Below are positions 1 through 9,788 of a stretch of 64,000 bases of DNA, in pieces (position 1 is the first letter of the stretch; the number at the start of each line of letters is the position of its first letter). The notes beneath the pieces were generated by a model. The model saw nothing but the letters and a program-made list of their open reading frames with translations, had not been told where the DNA came from and did no database searches. The DNA is from Moritella sp. 5 (GTDB lineage Bacteria > Pseudomonadota > Gammaproteobacteria > Enterobacterales > Moritellaceae), in the NCBI RefSeq assembly GCF_018219455.1, contig NZ_CP056122.1:3100001-3164000 (forward strand), written 5' to 3'. Made by a program: the position numbers and the translations under genes.

Positions 1-116
1 TCGAAGACTATTACAGCTGAGTAATAGTAATTTACTATTTATAGGGATTATCAATATTTGAGACGTAGATATAATGCTGCAATCAGATTTAGTTACACAG
101 AATGGTAGAGCGTATT

Positions 117-1331
117 ATGTTAAGAATTGTTGTTGTAGGTGGTGGCGCAGCTGGCCTTGAATTAGTGACTCGATTAGGCCGTAATAAACGCCATGAAATC
201 ATGCTCGTTGAGCCGTCTTCACATCACTTCTGGAAACCTCGTCTACATGAAATCGCGGCGGGTACCTTTGATACCGAGTTGGATGCAGTGAGTTATTTCC
301 AACATGCCGAATGTAATGGTTATACCCACATTCAAGATGCGATGACAGGATTAGACCGCGACAGCAAAATCATCCATTTACGTGGTATGAATAGTGGTCC
401 AACGAAACTGCAATACGATTACTTAGTCATGGCTGTTGGTGCGATCAGTAATGATTTTAAAACCCCAGGTGTGAGTGAACATTGTTTGTTTTTAGACTCA
501 TCTGGACAAGCTGAACTGGCTTGGCAACAAATCAAACAACAACTAAAAGCCACAGGTACACGTCGTATATCTATTGTTGGTGCTGGCGCAACAGGCGTAG
601 AACTCGCCGCAGAACTCGCGAAGGTAAGCAGTAAATTACAGCGTTATAGACAAGCATCAAAATTTGAAATTACCTTAGTCGAAGCGGCAGACCGTGTGTT
701 ACCCAGTAGTCCAGAATGCATGTCAGAAAAGGTGCTGGAGGCACTTAAGAAACAAGGCATCACAATTCGCACCGAAACGCGTGTTCAACGTGCTGAAACA
801 GGTAAATTAATCACATCGGAAAACGAGATTATTCCCGCAGATTTACAGATATGGGCTGCAGGTATTAAATGTGCGGAATGGTTAACCAAGCTCGACGGAT
901 TAGAAACAAACCGTTTAAACCAATTAATCGTTAATCCAACCCTACAGTCGAACCTTGATGACAGTATTTTTGTGATAGGTGATAATGCGCAGTGCACGCA
1001 ACCTGACGGTAATTTTGTGCCACCGCGTGCGCAAGCAGCTAACCAAGCGGCGACACATTTAGCAAAACAGTTTAATCGAATGCTAAAAGACAAACCGCTA
1101 CAGCCGTTTATCTATAACGATGGTGGTATGGTTGTCGCTGTCGGGAACGGCAATGCCGTTGGTGCTTTAATGAATAATAGGATCGTATTGAAAGGACGTT
1201 TAATCCGACATTTATACGATACGATATTTCGTTTACACCAACGGGTGCTATTTAGCTGGGGACGCGTAACAGCACTTGTGGTACTAAAACGTATCAAAGC
1301 GATGCTAAATCCCTATTATAAAAGCTTTTAA
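117..1331 (+). CDS. ndh: Type II NADH dehydrogenase (NAD(P)/FAD-dependent oxidoreductase)
   Basis: A 404-residue flavoprotein of the NDH-2 family, which passes electrons from NADH to quinone at the inner face of the membrane without pumping protons. Visible signs are an N-terminal FAD fold (IVVVGGGAAG, residues 4-13), a second nucleotide fold (SIVGAGATGVELAAEL, about residue 155) and a C-terminal FAD motif (VIGDNAQ, about 285), followed by a basic, hydrophobic tail ending near LFSWGRVTALVVL that could hold it to the membrane. I chose ATG 117 over ATG 102 because the fold begins there and an AGAG lies 6 bases upstream. It stands alone and converges with the next gene, overlapping it by three bases. 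E. coli Ndh is about 434 residues, so the length fits. The quinone specificity is not shown by the sequence. Confidence 0.85.
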   Translation: MLRIVVVGGGAAGLELVTRLGRNKRHEIMLVEPSSHHFWKPRLHEIAAGTFDTELDAVSYFQHAECNGYTHIQDAMTGLDRDSKIIHLRGMNSGPTKLQYDYLVMAVGAISNDFKTPGVSEHCLFLDSSGQAELAWQQIKQQLKATGTRRISIVGAGATGVELAAELAKVSSKLQRYRQASKFEITLVEAADRVLPSSPECMSEKVLEALKKQGITIRTETRVQRAETGKLITSENEIIPADLQIWAAGIKCAEWLTKLDGLETNRLNQLIVNPTLQSNLDDSIFVIGDNAQCTQPDGNFVPPRAQAANQAATHLAKQFNRMLKDKPLQPFIYNDGGMVVAVGNGNAVGALMNNRIVLKGRLIRHLYDTIFRLHQRVLFSWGRVTALVVLKRIKAMLNPYYKSF

Positions 1332-1750
1332 CCTAAATCGGATGCAGCTGGTTCTGGCAGTACCGGCTCTGAACTGTCCATATATGTTAAGTACTGTGAC
1401 CAAAGTTCATGGGTGCGTTGTTGAGTAAGTTTAGTTCGACAGCTTAATGTCATCACAACGCGCATCGACCCATCTCTGTACATAGTAAATACCGAATCAC
1501 ACTGTGATTTACTGTACGACTGCCACGCCGATTGTGCGATGCTGATCGACTCAAGAATATGAATGTCAGCGGTATATTGCGCAATACTTTTATCGAGGTA
1601 TCGCTGCATTTCGGCTTCTGCTTTATCTAATTCTACTTTAGCGCAGTAATTAATTTCTAACGTATTAAACGCTTTATCGCAGTTCACTGACGTCGCCATC
1701 GCTGCAAAACTGCAAACACTTATCAGTAAGAATGTAATTACCTTTACCAT
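1328..1750 (-). CDS. LprI/DUF1311-like small secreted protein
   Basis: A 140-residue protein with a clear signal peptide (MVKVITFLLISVCSFAAMA) and a mature part starting with TSVNCDKAF. The pattern NCDKA, INYCA, then a stretch rich in Lys, Glu and Ala followed by AQSAWQSYSKSQC matches the LprI-type (DUF1311) domain. In Mycobacterium tuberculosis a member inhibits lysozyme; in most proteobacteria the role is unknown. Conserved cysteines suggest disulfides in the periplasm. The stop codon overlaps that of ndh on the opposite strand. The C-terminal tail (SSEPVLPEPAASDLG) is short and Pro-rich. Family call fairly sure; inhibition of lysozyme is only a family-level possibility. Confidence 0.7.
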   Translation of the reverse strand: MVKVITFLLISVCSFAAMATSVNCDKAFNTLEINYCAKVELDKAEAEMQRYLDKSIAQYTADIHILESISIAQSAWQSYSKSQCDSVFTMYRDGSMRVVMTLSCRTKLTQQRTHELWSQYLTYMDSSEPVLPEPAASDLG

Positions 1751-1876
1751 TATAGAACCAACCTAGAAATAAATAGGCTGACAATATAACGGTATATTAA
1801 AATTAATCCAATTATTCTATTAACTGGTTTGATTAGTTTGGCATTCTAGACTGAATGTTATCCATAAGAATACTGA

Positions 1877-3082
1877 TTAACCATTATCGGCTGGAATACG
1901 CACCCAACCTTCCATTAAGATACGAGCGCTGCGGCTCATACTTGCTTTAGTTACCGTCCACTCACCATTAATTTCGGTTGCTTGTGCACCAACGCGTAAT
2001 GTTCCTGATGGATGGCCGAAATTCACCGAGTCACGCGCACCACCACCTGCAGCCAAATTAACCAATGTCCCCGGAACTGCTGCTGCAGCACCAATTGCAA
2101 CAGCCGCAGTCCCCATCATCGCGTGATGCAGTTTGCCCATAGACAAGGCGCGCACCGACAAATCAATATCACTCGCGACGACTTGCTTATCACTTGAAGA
2201 CACATAATCTGCCGACTTAGCGACAAACGCGACCTTAGGGGTATGCTGACGCTGCGCGGCTTCTGCTATGTTTGATATCAATCCCATCTGCACCGCACCG
2301 TAAGCACGAATAGTTTCAAACATAGTTAACGCTTCAGCATCATTATTAATGGCATCTTGCAGTTCTGTACCTGTATAACCAACATCTTCGGCATTAATAA
2401 AGATGGTTGGGATACCCGCATTAATCATTGTCGCTTTTAACTGCCCACTAAGGACAACTGATTCCGGTACAATCAAGTCATCAATCAGATTACCTGTGGG
2501 GAACATAGATCCTTCGCCATCTGCTGGTTCCATAAATTCCACTGGTACTTCAGCTGCTGGAAAAGTGACGCCGTCCAACTCAAAATCACCAGTCTCTTGC
2601 ACTAAACCATTAGTAATTGGCACATAGGCGATAATTGTTTTAGCAATATTCACCTGCCAAATACGCACAACCGCGACACCATTGTCTGGAATACGACTGG
2701 CATCCACCAATCCACAGTTAATGGCAAAAGAGCCCACTGCAGCGGATAGATTTCCACAGTTACCACTCCAATCCACAAACGGTTTATCAATCGATACCTG
2801 CCCAAACAGGTAATCAACATCGTGATCGGGTTTATCGGTTGCAGACACGATCACAGTCTTACTGGTACTCGATGTTGCTCCGCCCATACCATCTGTTTGC
2901 TTACCATAGGGATCGGGACTACCAATAACACGCAGTAATAATGCATCACGCGCAGCCCCCGCGGTTTGTGCGGAGACAGGCAAGTCTTGGAGATTAAAGA
3001 ATACCCCCTTACTGGTGCCGCCCCGCATATAAGTGGCAGGTATCCTAAGCTGTGGTAAATATCCTATGTTGTTTTTCATCAT
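1877..3082 (-). CDS. prpF: 2-methylaconitate cis-trans isomerase PrpF
   Basis: A 401-residue PrpF-family protein (diaminopimelate epimerase-like fold). It isomerises the trans-2-methylaconitate made by AcnD so that hydration to 2-methylisocitrate can finish. Family signs are the start IPATYMRGGTSKGVFF (about residues 14-29), DGMGGATSSTSK (about 64-75), the NCGNLSAAVG loop (about 107) with its catalytic-type Cys, and FGHPSGTL near the C-terminus. It begins 6 bases after acnD ends, so the two are co-transcribed and probably translationally coupled. It is the last gene of the leftward prp operon. Start could be either of two adjacent ATGs (MM). Confidence 0.93.
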   Translation of the reverse strand: MMKNNIGYLPQLRIPATYMRGGTSKGVFFNLQDLPVSAQTAGAARDALLLRVIGSPDPYGKQTDGMGGATSSTSKTVIVSATDKPDHDVDYLFGQVSIDKPFVDWSGNCGNLSAAVGSFAINCGLVDASRIPDNGVAVVRIWQVNIAKTIIAYVPITNGLVQETGDFELDGVTFPAAEVPVEFMEPADGEGSMFPTGNLIDDLIVPESVVLSGQLKATMINAGIPTIFINAEDVGYTGTELQDAINNDAEALTMFETIRAYGAVQMGLISNIAEAAQRQHTPKVAFVAKSADYVSSSDKQVVASDIDLSVRALSMGKLHHAMMGTAAVAIGAAAAVPGTLVNLAAGGGARDSVNFGHPSGTLRVGAQATEINGEWTVTKASMSRSARILMEGWVRIPADNG

Positions 3083-3088
3083 AAATAG

Positions 3089-5692
3089 CTAGGCCTCACT
3101 CGATTCAAGGAAATCTTGTGCAAAGCGTTGTAGTACACCACCTGCCGCATAGATAGATACTTCTTCTGCCGTATCCAAACGACAAGTCACAGGCACTTCA
3201 AGGATTTCACCATTTTTACGAGTTATGACTAGCGTTAGGGCTGCAAGCGGGGTTGGCTCACCAATGACGTCAAAAGTTTCACTGCCATCAATTGCATAAG
3301 TTTTACGGCTTTCACTCGCTTTAAACTCAAGTGGTAGTACGCCCATACCAACCAAGTTAGTACGGTGAATACGTTCAAACCCTTCTGCAACAATCGCTTC
3401 TACACCCGCTAAACGAACGCCTTTCGCCGCCCAGTCACGTGAAGAGCCTTGGCCATAATCGGCACCTGCGACGATAATCAGAGGTTGCTTACGATCCATG
3501 TAGGTTTCAATCGCTTCCCACATGCGCATTACGTTCCCTTCAGGCTCAACTCGTGCTAATGAACCTTGTTTAACTTTGCCGTTTTCTAGCACCATTTCAT
3601 TATTCAATTTAGGATTTGCAAAGGTCGCTCGTTGCGCCGTAAGGTGATCACCTCGGTGGGTAGCGTATGAGTTAAAGTCAACTTCCGGCAAACCCATTTT
3701 ATCTAAATACGCACCTGCCGCACTATCAAGCATGATGGCGTTAGAAGGAGATAAATGATCGGTAGTAATATTATCGCCCAATACCGCTAGAGGGCGCATA
3801 CCTTTAAGGCTACGCTCACCTGCTAATGCACCTTCCCAATAAGGCGGACGACGAATGTAGGTACTCATTTCACGCCAGTCATACAGCGGGTTATTTTTCT
3901 CACCGTAATCAACACTACACTCTATATCACTACTAAACATCGGGTTGTAGACTTGACGAAATTGTTCTGGTTTCACACTTGCCTTAAGCACAGCATCAAT
4001 TTCTTCATCGCTCGGCCAAATGTCTTTCAGTGTGATTGCGTTACCAGCTTGATCTAAACCAAGAGTGTCACGTTCAATATCAAAACGGATAGTTCCAGCA
4101 ATCGCATAAGCAACCACTAAAGGTGGGGACGCAATAAAGGCCTCATTGGCATGTGGGTGAATACGACCATCAAAGTTCCTGTTACCTGATAACACAGCGG
4201 TCGCATACAGGTCACGATCTAAAATCTCTTGCTGAATAACGGGATCAAGTGCCCCACTCATACCATTACAAGACGTACAGGCAAACGCCACAATACCAAA
4301 GCCAAGTTGCTCTAGTTCCGGCAATAAATCGGCTTCTTGTAGGTAGAGTTCCACCGCTTTTGAACCTGGAGCCAATGAGGTTTTAACCCAAGGTTTACGT
4401 GTTAATCCAAGCTTATTGGCGTTACGCGCAATCAAACCTGCCGCAATCATATTGCGTGGATTACTGGTATTGGTACAGCTGGTGATAGCGGCTATGATCA
4501 CTGAACCATCTGGCATTTTACCTGGTATATTTTCGACCTTGCCACTGATACCACGCTTGGCTAATTCAGAGGTAGGAACACGATTATGCGGATTAGATGG
4601 TCCAGCAATGTTACGGCACACAGTCGATAAATCGAATGTAAGTACACGTTCATATTCAACGTTTGCTAAGTCATCGGCCCATAGACCCGTTTCTTTGGCG
4701 TAAGTTTCCACCAGCTTAACTTGTTCGTCTTCACGACCAGTTAACTTAAGGTAATCAATGGTCTGATCATCAATTGAGAACAATGCCGCGGTCGCACCAT
4801 ATTCAGGTGTCATATTAGAAATGGTGGCCCGATCGCCTAAGGTCAGATGCGCAACACCCGTACCATAAAACTCTAAATAACTTGATACTACTTTCTGTGC
4901 GCGTAAGAACTCGGTCAATGCTAAAACGGTATCTGTTGCTGTCATACCTTCTGGTGGTTGACCTGTCAGTTCAACACCAATGATATCGGGTAGGCGCATA
5001 TATGATGCACGTCCAAGCATGACGCTTTCTGCTTCAAGCCCGCCCACACCAATTGCAATTACACCTAATGCATCAACCATAGGCGTATGACTATCTGTGC
5101 CCACTAAGGTATCAGGAAATGCCACACCATTGCGTGATTGGATCACAGGTGACATACGCTCCAAATTAATCTGATGCAGAATACCGTTGCCAGGAGGAAT
5201 AACATCAATGTTTTTAAAGGCTGTTTTCGTCCAGTTAATAAAGTGAAAACGATCATCGTTGCGACGATCTTCAATTGCACGATTTTTTTCAAATGCATCA
5301 GGTTCAAAACCTGCATGTTCAACCGCCAATGAATGGTCAACAATCAATTGCGTTGGTACGACTGGATTAACCTTAGATGGGTCTCCACCTTTCTCTGCAA
5401 TCGCATCACGTAATCCCGCTAAATCAACTAATGCGGTTTGACCTAAAATATCATGACAAACGACACGCGCAGGAAACCAAGGAAAATCTAGATCGCGTTT
5501 ACGTTCAATTAACTGCTTTAACGAATCTTCTAATATCTCTGGATCACAGCGACGTACTAAATTTTCTGCAAATACGCGTGAAGTATAAGGCAAAGTGGCA
5601 TACGCACCGGGTTGGATTGAATCAACTGCAGAACGGGTATCAAAATAATCGAGCTCACTGCCCGGTAACGGTTTACGATAGTTAATGTTCAT
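3089..5692 (-). CDS. acnD: Fe/S-dependent 2-methylisocitrate dehydratase AcnD
   Basis: An 867-residue aconitase-family enzyme that dehydrates 2-methylcitrate in the methylcitrate cycle of propionate breakdown; it works with PrpF and replaces PrpD. The iron-sulfur cluster ligands are visible: Cys in AITSCTNTSNP (about residue 406) and the pair in FACTSCNGMSG (about 472 and 475). Other aconitase motifs are GTDSHTPM (about 205) and a swivelling domain with GADYGQGSSRDWA (about 755). The length matches AcnD rather than AcnB. It follows prpC after a 190-base gap, large enough for a promoter or processing site, and is coupled to prpF. Weak Shine-Dalgarno (GGA). Confidence 0.95.
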   Translation of the reverse strand: MNINYRKPLPGSELDYFDTRSAVDSIQPGAYATLPYTSRVFAENLVRRCDPEILEDSLKQLIERKRDLDFPWFPARVVCHDILGQTALVDLAGLRDAIAEKGGDPSKVNPVVPTQLIVDHSLAVEHAGFEPDAFEKNRAIEDRRNDDRFHFINWTKTAFKNIDVIPPGNGILHQINLERMSPVIQSRNGVAFPDTLVGTDSHTPMVDALGVIAIGVGGLEAESVMLGRASYMRLPDIIGVELTGQPPEGMTATDTVLALTEFLRAQKVVSSYLEFYGTGVAHLTLGDRATISNMTPEYGATAALFSIDDQTIDYLKLTGREDEQVKLVETYAKETGLWADDLANVEYERVLTFDLSTVCRNIAGPSNPHNRVPTSELAKRGISGKVENIPGKMPDGSVIIAAITSCTNTSNPRNMIAAGLIARNANKLGLTRKPWVKTSLAPGSKAVELYLQEADLLPELEQLGFGIVAFACTSCNGMSGALDPVIQQEILDRDLYATAVLSGNRNFDGRIHPHANEAFIASPPLVVAYAIAGTIRFDIERDTLGLDQAGNAITLKDIWPSDEEIDAVLKASVKPEQFRQVYNPMFSSDIECSVDYGEKNNPLYDWREMSTYIRRPPYWEGALAGERSLKGMRPLAVLGDNITTDHLSPSNAIMLDSAAGAYLDKMGLPEVDFNSYATHRGDHLTAQRATFANPKLNNEMVLENGKVKQGSLARVEPEGNVMRMWEAIETYMDRKQPLIIVAGADYGQGSSRDWAAKGVRLAGVEAIVAEGFERIHRTNLVGMGVLPLEFKASESRKTYAIDGSETFDVIGEPTPLAALTLVITRKNGEILEVPVTCRLDTAEEVSIYAAGGVLQRFAQDFLESSEA

Positions 5693-5882
5693 AACTTAAT
5701 CCATTAAATAAATGGGGCTGAGGTAAAGCACAAATAATCGGCTTTACTCCTCCCTCTTTTAATCAAACTAACATTTTGACCTGCTCATTTTATCAATAAT
5801 GAAAACAAGTAGATCACGCAATACAGTGTTATTTACTCATTCTGTATGAATGCTTTAATAACAGTTACTATTCTGTCTTTAG

Positions 5883-7007
5883 TTATCTGTCTGCAATAGG
5901 TGTTACCACTCTAGGCTCTGCACCAATATAATCTGCACTTGGGCGAATAATACGGTTGTTATTACGCTGTTCCATCACGTGCGCAGCCCAACCGGTTAAA
6001 CGTGAGCAGACAAAAATAGGGGTAAACAATTTAGTCGGAATGCCCATAAAATGATAAGCAGACGCATGAAAGAAATCGGCGTTACAGAATAATTTTTTGC
6101 TGTCCCACATGAACTCTTCACATGCCACCGAAATATCGTATAACGAAGTATCACCGTGTTCGTGAGCCAGTTTTTCTGACCATTTTTTGATGATCACATT
6201 ACGCGGATCGGAAGTGCGGTAAATTGCATGACCAAAGCCCATAATTTTTTCTTTGCGTTCAAGCATGCCAGCCATCTGCATTTTTGCGTCTGCAGGTGAA
6301 GTAAACGTCTGGATCATGTCCATTGCCGCTTCGTTTGCACCACCGTGTAATGGCCCACGTAATGTACCAATCGCCCCCGTTACACACGAGAACATATCCG
6401 ACAATGTCGATGCACACACGCGCGCAGTAAAGGTTGAGGCATTAAATTCATGTTCAGAATAGAGGATCAGCGATACATCCATCACTCGACGATGCTGTTC
6501 TGACGGTGTTTCACCGCGCAATAATTTAAGGAAGTGACCAGCCAGAGATTCTTCATCAGTAGTACAGTCAATTTCTACACCATCATGAGAATAACGATAC
6601 CAATAACACATGATTGCAGGGAATGCTGCCAGTAGACGATTTGCGGCTTTGTTTTGCGCGGAAAAATCCGTCTCAGGTTCAATGTTACCTAAGAATGAAC
6701 AACCCGTTCGCATGACGTCCATTGGATGCGCATCTGCAGGAATGTGCTGTAATACTTCTTTTAACGATTGAGGTAAATCACGTAGGGTGTCCAATTCAGC
6801 TTTGTATGTTTCAAGCTGATCAAGTGTCGGTAATTCACCGTTAAACAATAGGTAAGCAACCTCTTCGAATGTAGCGTGCTCGGCTAGATCGGCTATGTCA
6901 TAACCACAATACGTTAAGCCACTACCTGATTTACCAACCGTACATAATTTTGTTTCACCTGCGCTTTGGCCACGTAAGCCAGCGCCTGATAATTTTTTAT
7001 CTGTCAT
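5883..7007 (-). CDS. prpC: 2-methylcitrate synthase PrpC
   Basis: A 374-residue type of citrate synthase that condenses propionyl-CoA with oxaloacetate to 2-methylcitrate, the entry step of the cycle. Seen in the sequence: LHGGANEAAM (catalytic His, about residue 220), GFGHAIYRTSDPRN (second catalytic His, about 255) and KLFCNADFFHASAYH (about 307, with the catalytic Asp), all in citrate-synthase order. The N-terminal KLSGAGLRGQSAGET is typical of PrpC, and length and context exclude GltA. AGGA lies 7 bases before the ATG. It is the second enzyme gene of the leftward prp operon. Confidence 0.95.
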   Translation of the reverse strand: MTDKKLSGAGLRGQSAGETKLCTVGKSGSGLTYCGYDIADLAEHATFEEVAYLLFNGELPTLDQLETYKAELDTLRDLPQSLKEVLQHIPADAHPMDVMRTGCSFLGNIEPETDFSAQNKAANRLLAAFPAIMCYWYRYSHDGVEIDCTTDEESLAGHFLKLLRGETPSEQHRRVMDVSLILYSEHEFNASTFTARVCASTLSDMFSCVTGAIGTLRGPLHGGANEAAMDMIQTFTSPADAKMQMAGMLERKEKIMGFGHAIYRTSDPRNVIIKKWSEKLAHEHGDTSLYDISVACEEFMWDSKKLFCNADFFHASAYHFMGIPTKLFTPIFVCSRLTGWAAHVMEQRNNNRIIRPSADYIGAEPRVVTPIADR

Positions 7008-7269
7008 AATTATTCCTTTAATTATTATTTTGATTAATGTAAAACAGTTAATTTCAAACGGTTAATAGCAACTCTACATACTCAACTGTCCTTGACTACA
7101 GTTGGCTCACATTGCAACATCCTGTTCACTACTATTCGCTTGATGATTTAATTTCTATATCTGTAATGCCTATATTTTATGTGTATCGTTTTATGTCTAA
7201 TGTAAGTAATTTTAGTCGATGATTACGCGGACTATTTATTCCATCGATTTTGATTTATTCTTACCTTCG

Positions 7270-7316
7270 CTTTTTATTTGTTTTTTCCTTCGACTTTTTA
7301 TTTGTTTTTTCCTTCG
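7270..7316. repeat. 24-base-period tandem repeat over the prpB stop codon
   Basis: Two identical 23-base units, 7270-7292 and 7294-7316, separated by one base. A partial unit (CCTTCG) precedes at 7264-7269. The unit nearer the gene contains the last sense codons and stop of prpB; the other lies just downstream. On the prpB mRNA the unit is purine-rich and shows no hairpin, so it looks like a slippage duplication rather than a terminator. Confidence 0.8.
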
Positions 7317-8206
7317 GAAAATAGGCTATCGAGTTTTTGCTCATAATCGTGGTAACCGAGATAATCGTATAAATCCATACGTGTTTGCATGTTATCAACT
7401 ACGGCTTTTTGGTCTCCGTCAGCTAGCAAGGTTTTATAAACCTGTTCAGCCGCTTTATTCATCGCACGAAATGCAGATAATGGATAAAGCACCATGGCGC
7501 AACCCCACTCTCCAAGCTGCTCTTTATTCCATAATTCGGTTTGCCCAAACTCAGTGATATTCGCCAAAATAGGTACATCTAACGCCGCCGAGAACGCACG
7601 ATAATGCGCTTCGGTTTTCACAGCTTCAGCAAAAATACCGTCAGCACCCGCTTCAACATACGCTTGTGCTCTAGCAATCGCGGCTTCTAAACCCTCTTGT
7701 GCGAATGAATCGGTACGCGCCATAATGAAAAAATCAGCATCGGTACGCGCATCAACCGCTGCTTTGATACGGTCAACCATCTCTTCTGTCGACACGATTT
7801 CTTTATTGGGACGATGACCACAACGTTTTTGTGCTACTTGATCTTCAATATGTACAGCTGCCGCACCGGCTTTTTCCATATCACGGATGGTTTTAGCAAT
7901 GTTAAATGCACCGCCCCAGCCCGTATCAATGTCGACCAACAAAGGTAAGCTCGATGCGGCAGTAATACGCTGTACATCGGCGATCACATCACTCAATGAG
8001 GTCATACCTAAGTCAGGTAAACCGTAAGACGCATTGGCAACACCGCCACCTGACAGATAGATAGCCTGATGACCCAGCTGCTCTGCCATCATTGCGCAAT
8101 ACGCATTAATAGTACCGACGACTTGCAGGGGTTTATTATTGGTCAGTGCTAAACGAAACTTAGCGCCTGGGGATAAACGTTGAGACGAAGCTGATTCTGT
8201 AGACAT
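7298..8206 (-). CDS. prpB: 2-methylisocitrate lyase PrpB
   Basis: A 302-residue enzyme of the isocitrate lyase/PEP mutase family that splits 2-methylisocitrate into pyruvate and succinate, the last step of the methylcitrate cycle. Seen: [15 protein letters not shown] (Mg-binding Asp region, about residue 93) and the catalytic loop [11 protein letters not shown] (about 125). SD GGAGAG lies inside the end of the regulator gene, one base of which separates the two reading frames, so prpB is probably coupled to it. The last codons (FSEGKNK) are made by one unit of a tandem repeat that continues past the stop codon. Confidence 0.95.
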   Translation of the reverse strand: MSTESASSQRLSPGAKFRLALTNNKPLQVVGTINAYCAMMAEQLGHQAIYLSGGGVANASYGLPDLGMTSLSDVIADVQRITAASSLPLLVDIDTGWGGAFNIAKTIRDMEKAGAAAVHIEDQVAQKRCGHRPNKEIVSTEEMVDRIKAAVDARTDADFFIMARTDSFAQEGLEAAIARAQAYVEAGADGIFAEAVKTEAHYRAFSAALDVPILANITEFGQTELWNKEQLGEWGCAMVLYPLSAFRAMNKAAEQVYKTLLADGDQKAVVDNMQTRMDLYDYLGYHDYEQKLDSLFSEGKNK

Positions 8207-8207
8207 A

Positions 8208-8933
8208 TTATTTCTCTCCTTGAACTGGTGTAGTGTCTGTCTTTAATTCTGCGGCTAGTTGACGTGCAATTTTACTTTCAATGTTTTTACGTGAAGCCGC
8301 GATATGACGACGCATTAGCATTTCGGCTAATTCACCATCTCGGTCACTGATGGCTTCGATGATTTGGGCGTGTTCTGAAAAAGCGCGGCTGGCTCTGGGA
8401 CTGTGCATACCAAACTGACAGCGGTACATGCGAACTAAATGATAGAGCTGACCACATATCAAATGAATGAGTTGAGCATTATGACTACCCAAAATCACTT
8501 TATAATGAAAGTCTAAATCGCCTTCTTCTTGATAATAAGCGACACCATCTTTCAATGCTTGTACTGACGCATGTTGATTAAGCATGTCTTTCATGTCGAC
8601 AATTTCATTATCAGTCATGTTTTCTGCCGCTTGTCTGCATGCCATGCCTTCTAGCGCTTCACGTACAAAGTAAAGATCGAGTAGACCTTGAGTTGTGCAC
8701 TGTACTACGCGTGAACCGACATTTGCTTTACGCTCAATTAAATGGCACTTTTCTAATCGGTTTAATGCTTCACGAAGGGTAGAGCGACTAACTTGGTAGC
8801 GCTTTGCGAGCTCGGGCTCACTGATCTTACTGCCTGCAAGTATTTCACCATCTACAATGGCACGCTGCATTAGCTCAAAAACTTTATCGGCTGTAGTCAC
8901 AGCGACTATTTTTGTTGGATCTTCTAAAGGCAT
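8208..8933 (-). CDS. GntR-family (FCD) regulator of the prp operon
   Basis: A 241-residue repressor-type protein. Residues about 15-80 form the winged helix typical of GntR proteins ([30 protein letters not shown], shown here in outline only); the rest is a helical FCD ligand domain with metal-type residues [12 protein letters not shown] (about 145) and [11 protein letters not shown] (about 200). It leads the leftward prp operon, one base ahead of prpB, the usual place for the propionate-pathway GntR regulator in Shewanella and related genera. An exact palindrome lies just before its start codon, which points to autoregulation. No good Shine-Dalgarno is seen because the palindrome fills that space. 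The ligand is probably a methylcitrate-cycle intermediate (inference). Confidence 0.85.
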   Translation of the reverse strand: MPLEDPTKIVAVTTADKVFELMQRAIVDGEILAGSKISEPELAKRYQVSRSTLREALNRLEKCHLIERKANVGSRVVQCTTQGLLDLYFVREALEGMACRQAAENMTDNEIVDMKDMLNQHASVQALKDGVAYYQEEGDLDFHYKVILGSHNAQLIHLICGQLYHLVRMYRCQFGMHSPRASRAFSEHAQIIEAISDRDGELAEMLMRRHIAASRKNIESKIARQLAAELKTDTTPVQGEK

Positions 8934-8936
8934 AAG

Positions 8937-8948
8937 ATTGTCGACAAT
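8937..8948. promoter_or_regulatory. Palindromic operator candidate for the GntR regulator
   Basis: ATTGTCGACAAT is a perfect 12-base palindrome starting 4 bases upstream of the regulator's ATG. TTGTnnACAA cores are typical of FCD-type GntR operators. Its position over the leader suggests repression of the whole prp operon. Function is inferred. Confidence 0.55.
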
Positions 8949-8984
8949 GTTTGAATTTCATTCAATACTATTGATTTTTTACAT

Positions 8985-8996
8985 CTTGTCAACATT
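8985..8996. promoter_or_regulatory. Second, imperfect GntR-type operator candidate
   Basis: CTTGTCAACATT matches 9 of 12 bases of the palindrome at 8937-8948; the two sites are 48 bases apart centre to centre. A paired site would suit a dimeric repressor bridging the promoter. Function is inferred. Confidence 0.35.
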
Positions 8997-9024
8997 TGCG
9001 CAACTAAATAGTCGATTTACAAGT

Positions 9025-9486
9025 TTATAACCAACGACGAACCTGTGATAGGTACGCTGTAAATTCGGCGCCAAATATTGTGGTTAGCGCTCTCTCCTCT
9101 GGAATGATTTGGAACTTATTCATATAAAAAACAAAGCCCACTATGACTAAAATAGTCCAAGGTGAGGATAAGTAAACGCCCCAGGAAAGTAAAAACAAAG
9201 AAAAGCCAACATACATAGGGTTTCGAGATATTCTATAAATACCAGAATTCACTAATGATGATGCAGTTTCTGGCTTTAATGGATTAACTGTCGTAGCCGC
9301 CTTTTTAAAAGACACCACACCTGCGACACAAAAGAAACTACCTAAGGCAACGATTAGCAAGGATAAGGGTAACCGCAGTGTTAAACTAAATGTCAGACTT
9401 GGAGTAATAAGTGATACTCCCCACATAAATACGGCAAATAATAAAGTAATAACAGGTGGTGGAATTTTGTTTTCAAGTATCAACAT
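9025..9486 (-). CDS. Membrane methyltransferase, isoprenylcysteine methyltransferase/PEMT-like
   Basis: A 153-residue protein with about four hydrophobic segments (residues 12-30, 36-58, 92-110, 115-130). The signature of the ICMT/PEMT (isoprenylcysteine/phospholipid methyltransferase) family is present: GIYRISRNPMYVGF (about 82-95) and IIPEERAL followed by FGAEFTAYLSQVRRWL at the end, which bind S-adenosylmethionine in related enzymes. Bacterial members act on lipids or small substrates that are mostly unknown. It stands alone, downstream of and in the same direction as nothing obvious; its 5' side faces the BCCT transporter. Family sure, substrate unknown. Confidence 0.75.
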   Translation of the reverse strand: MLILENKIPPPVITLLFAVFMWGVSLITPSLTFSLTLRLPLSLLIVALGSFFCVAGVVSFKKAATTVNPLKPETASSLVNSGIYRISRNPMYVGFSLFLLSWGVYLSSPWTILVIVGFVFYMNKFQIIPEERALTTIFGAEFTAYLSQVRRWL

Positions 9487-9761
9487 CGTGTCGCTCCAAA
9501 TAACTTAAATTATTGTTATAGAATACGTTATTTAGTCTTCTTGAAAATAACTTAATATCATAATTTTGTGAACTGGACAGTTATTCAACCTGATCTATAC
9601 TAAACAATGAAGAGCGTTTTTTTCTACCAATAGACCTTAGAGGTGAGGTAGATATAGCAACCACGTCAGTTTCTGGGCTTAAAGCGTGGTCAACGAGAAA
9701 GAAGCAGAACCCTGTAATAGCTAATTCTCGACGCGCTTTTCACACTTTTTCCATCACAGAT

Positions 9762-9788
9762 AAACCGCTTATTAGGCGGTTTTATACT
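9762..9788 (+). terminator. Terminator-like hairpin upstream of the BCCT gene
   Basis: AAACCGC (9762-9768) pairs with GCGGTTT (9776-9782) across a 7-base loop, followed by a T-rich stretch. It would end rightward transcription before the BCCT promoter; no intact rightward gene precedes it, so it may be left over from a lost gene. Confidence 0.5.

Noticed and set aside
3089-5692. Long open frames antisense to acnD
   Set aside because: They follow the codon structure of acnD, lack ribosome sites and resemble no protein; taken as shadows.
7264-7316. CRISPR-like repeat
   Set aside because: Two adjoining low-complexity units with a one-base spacer and no cas genes.
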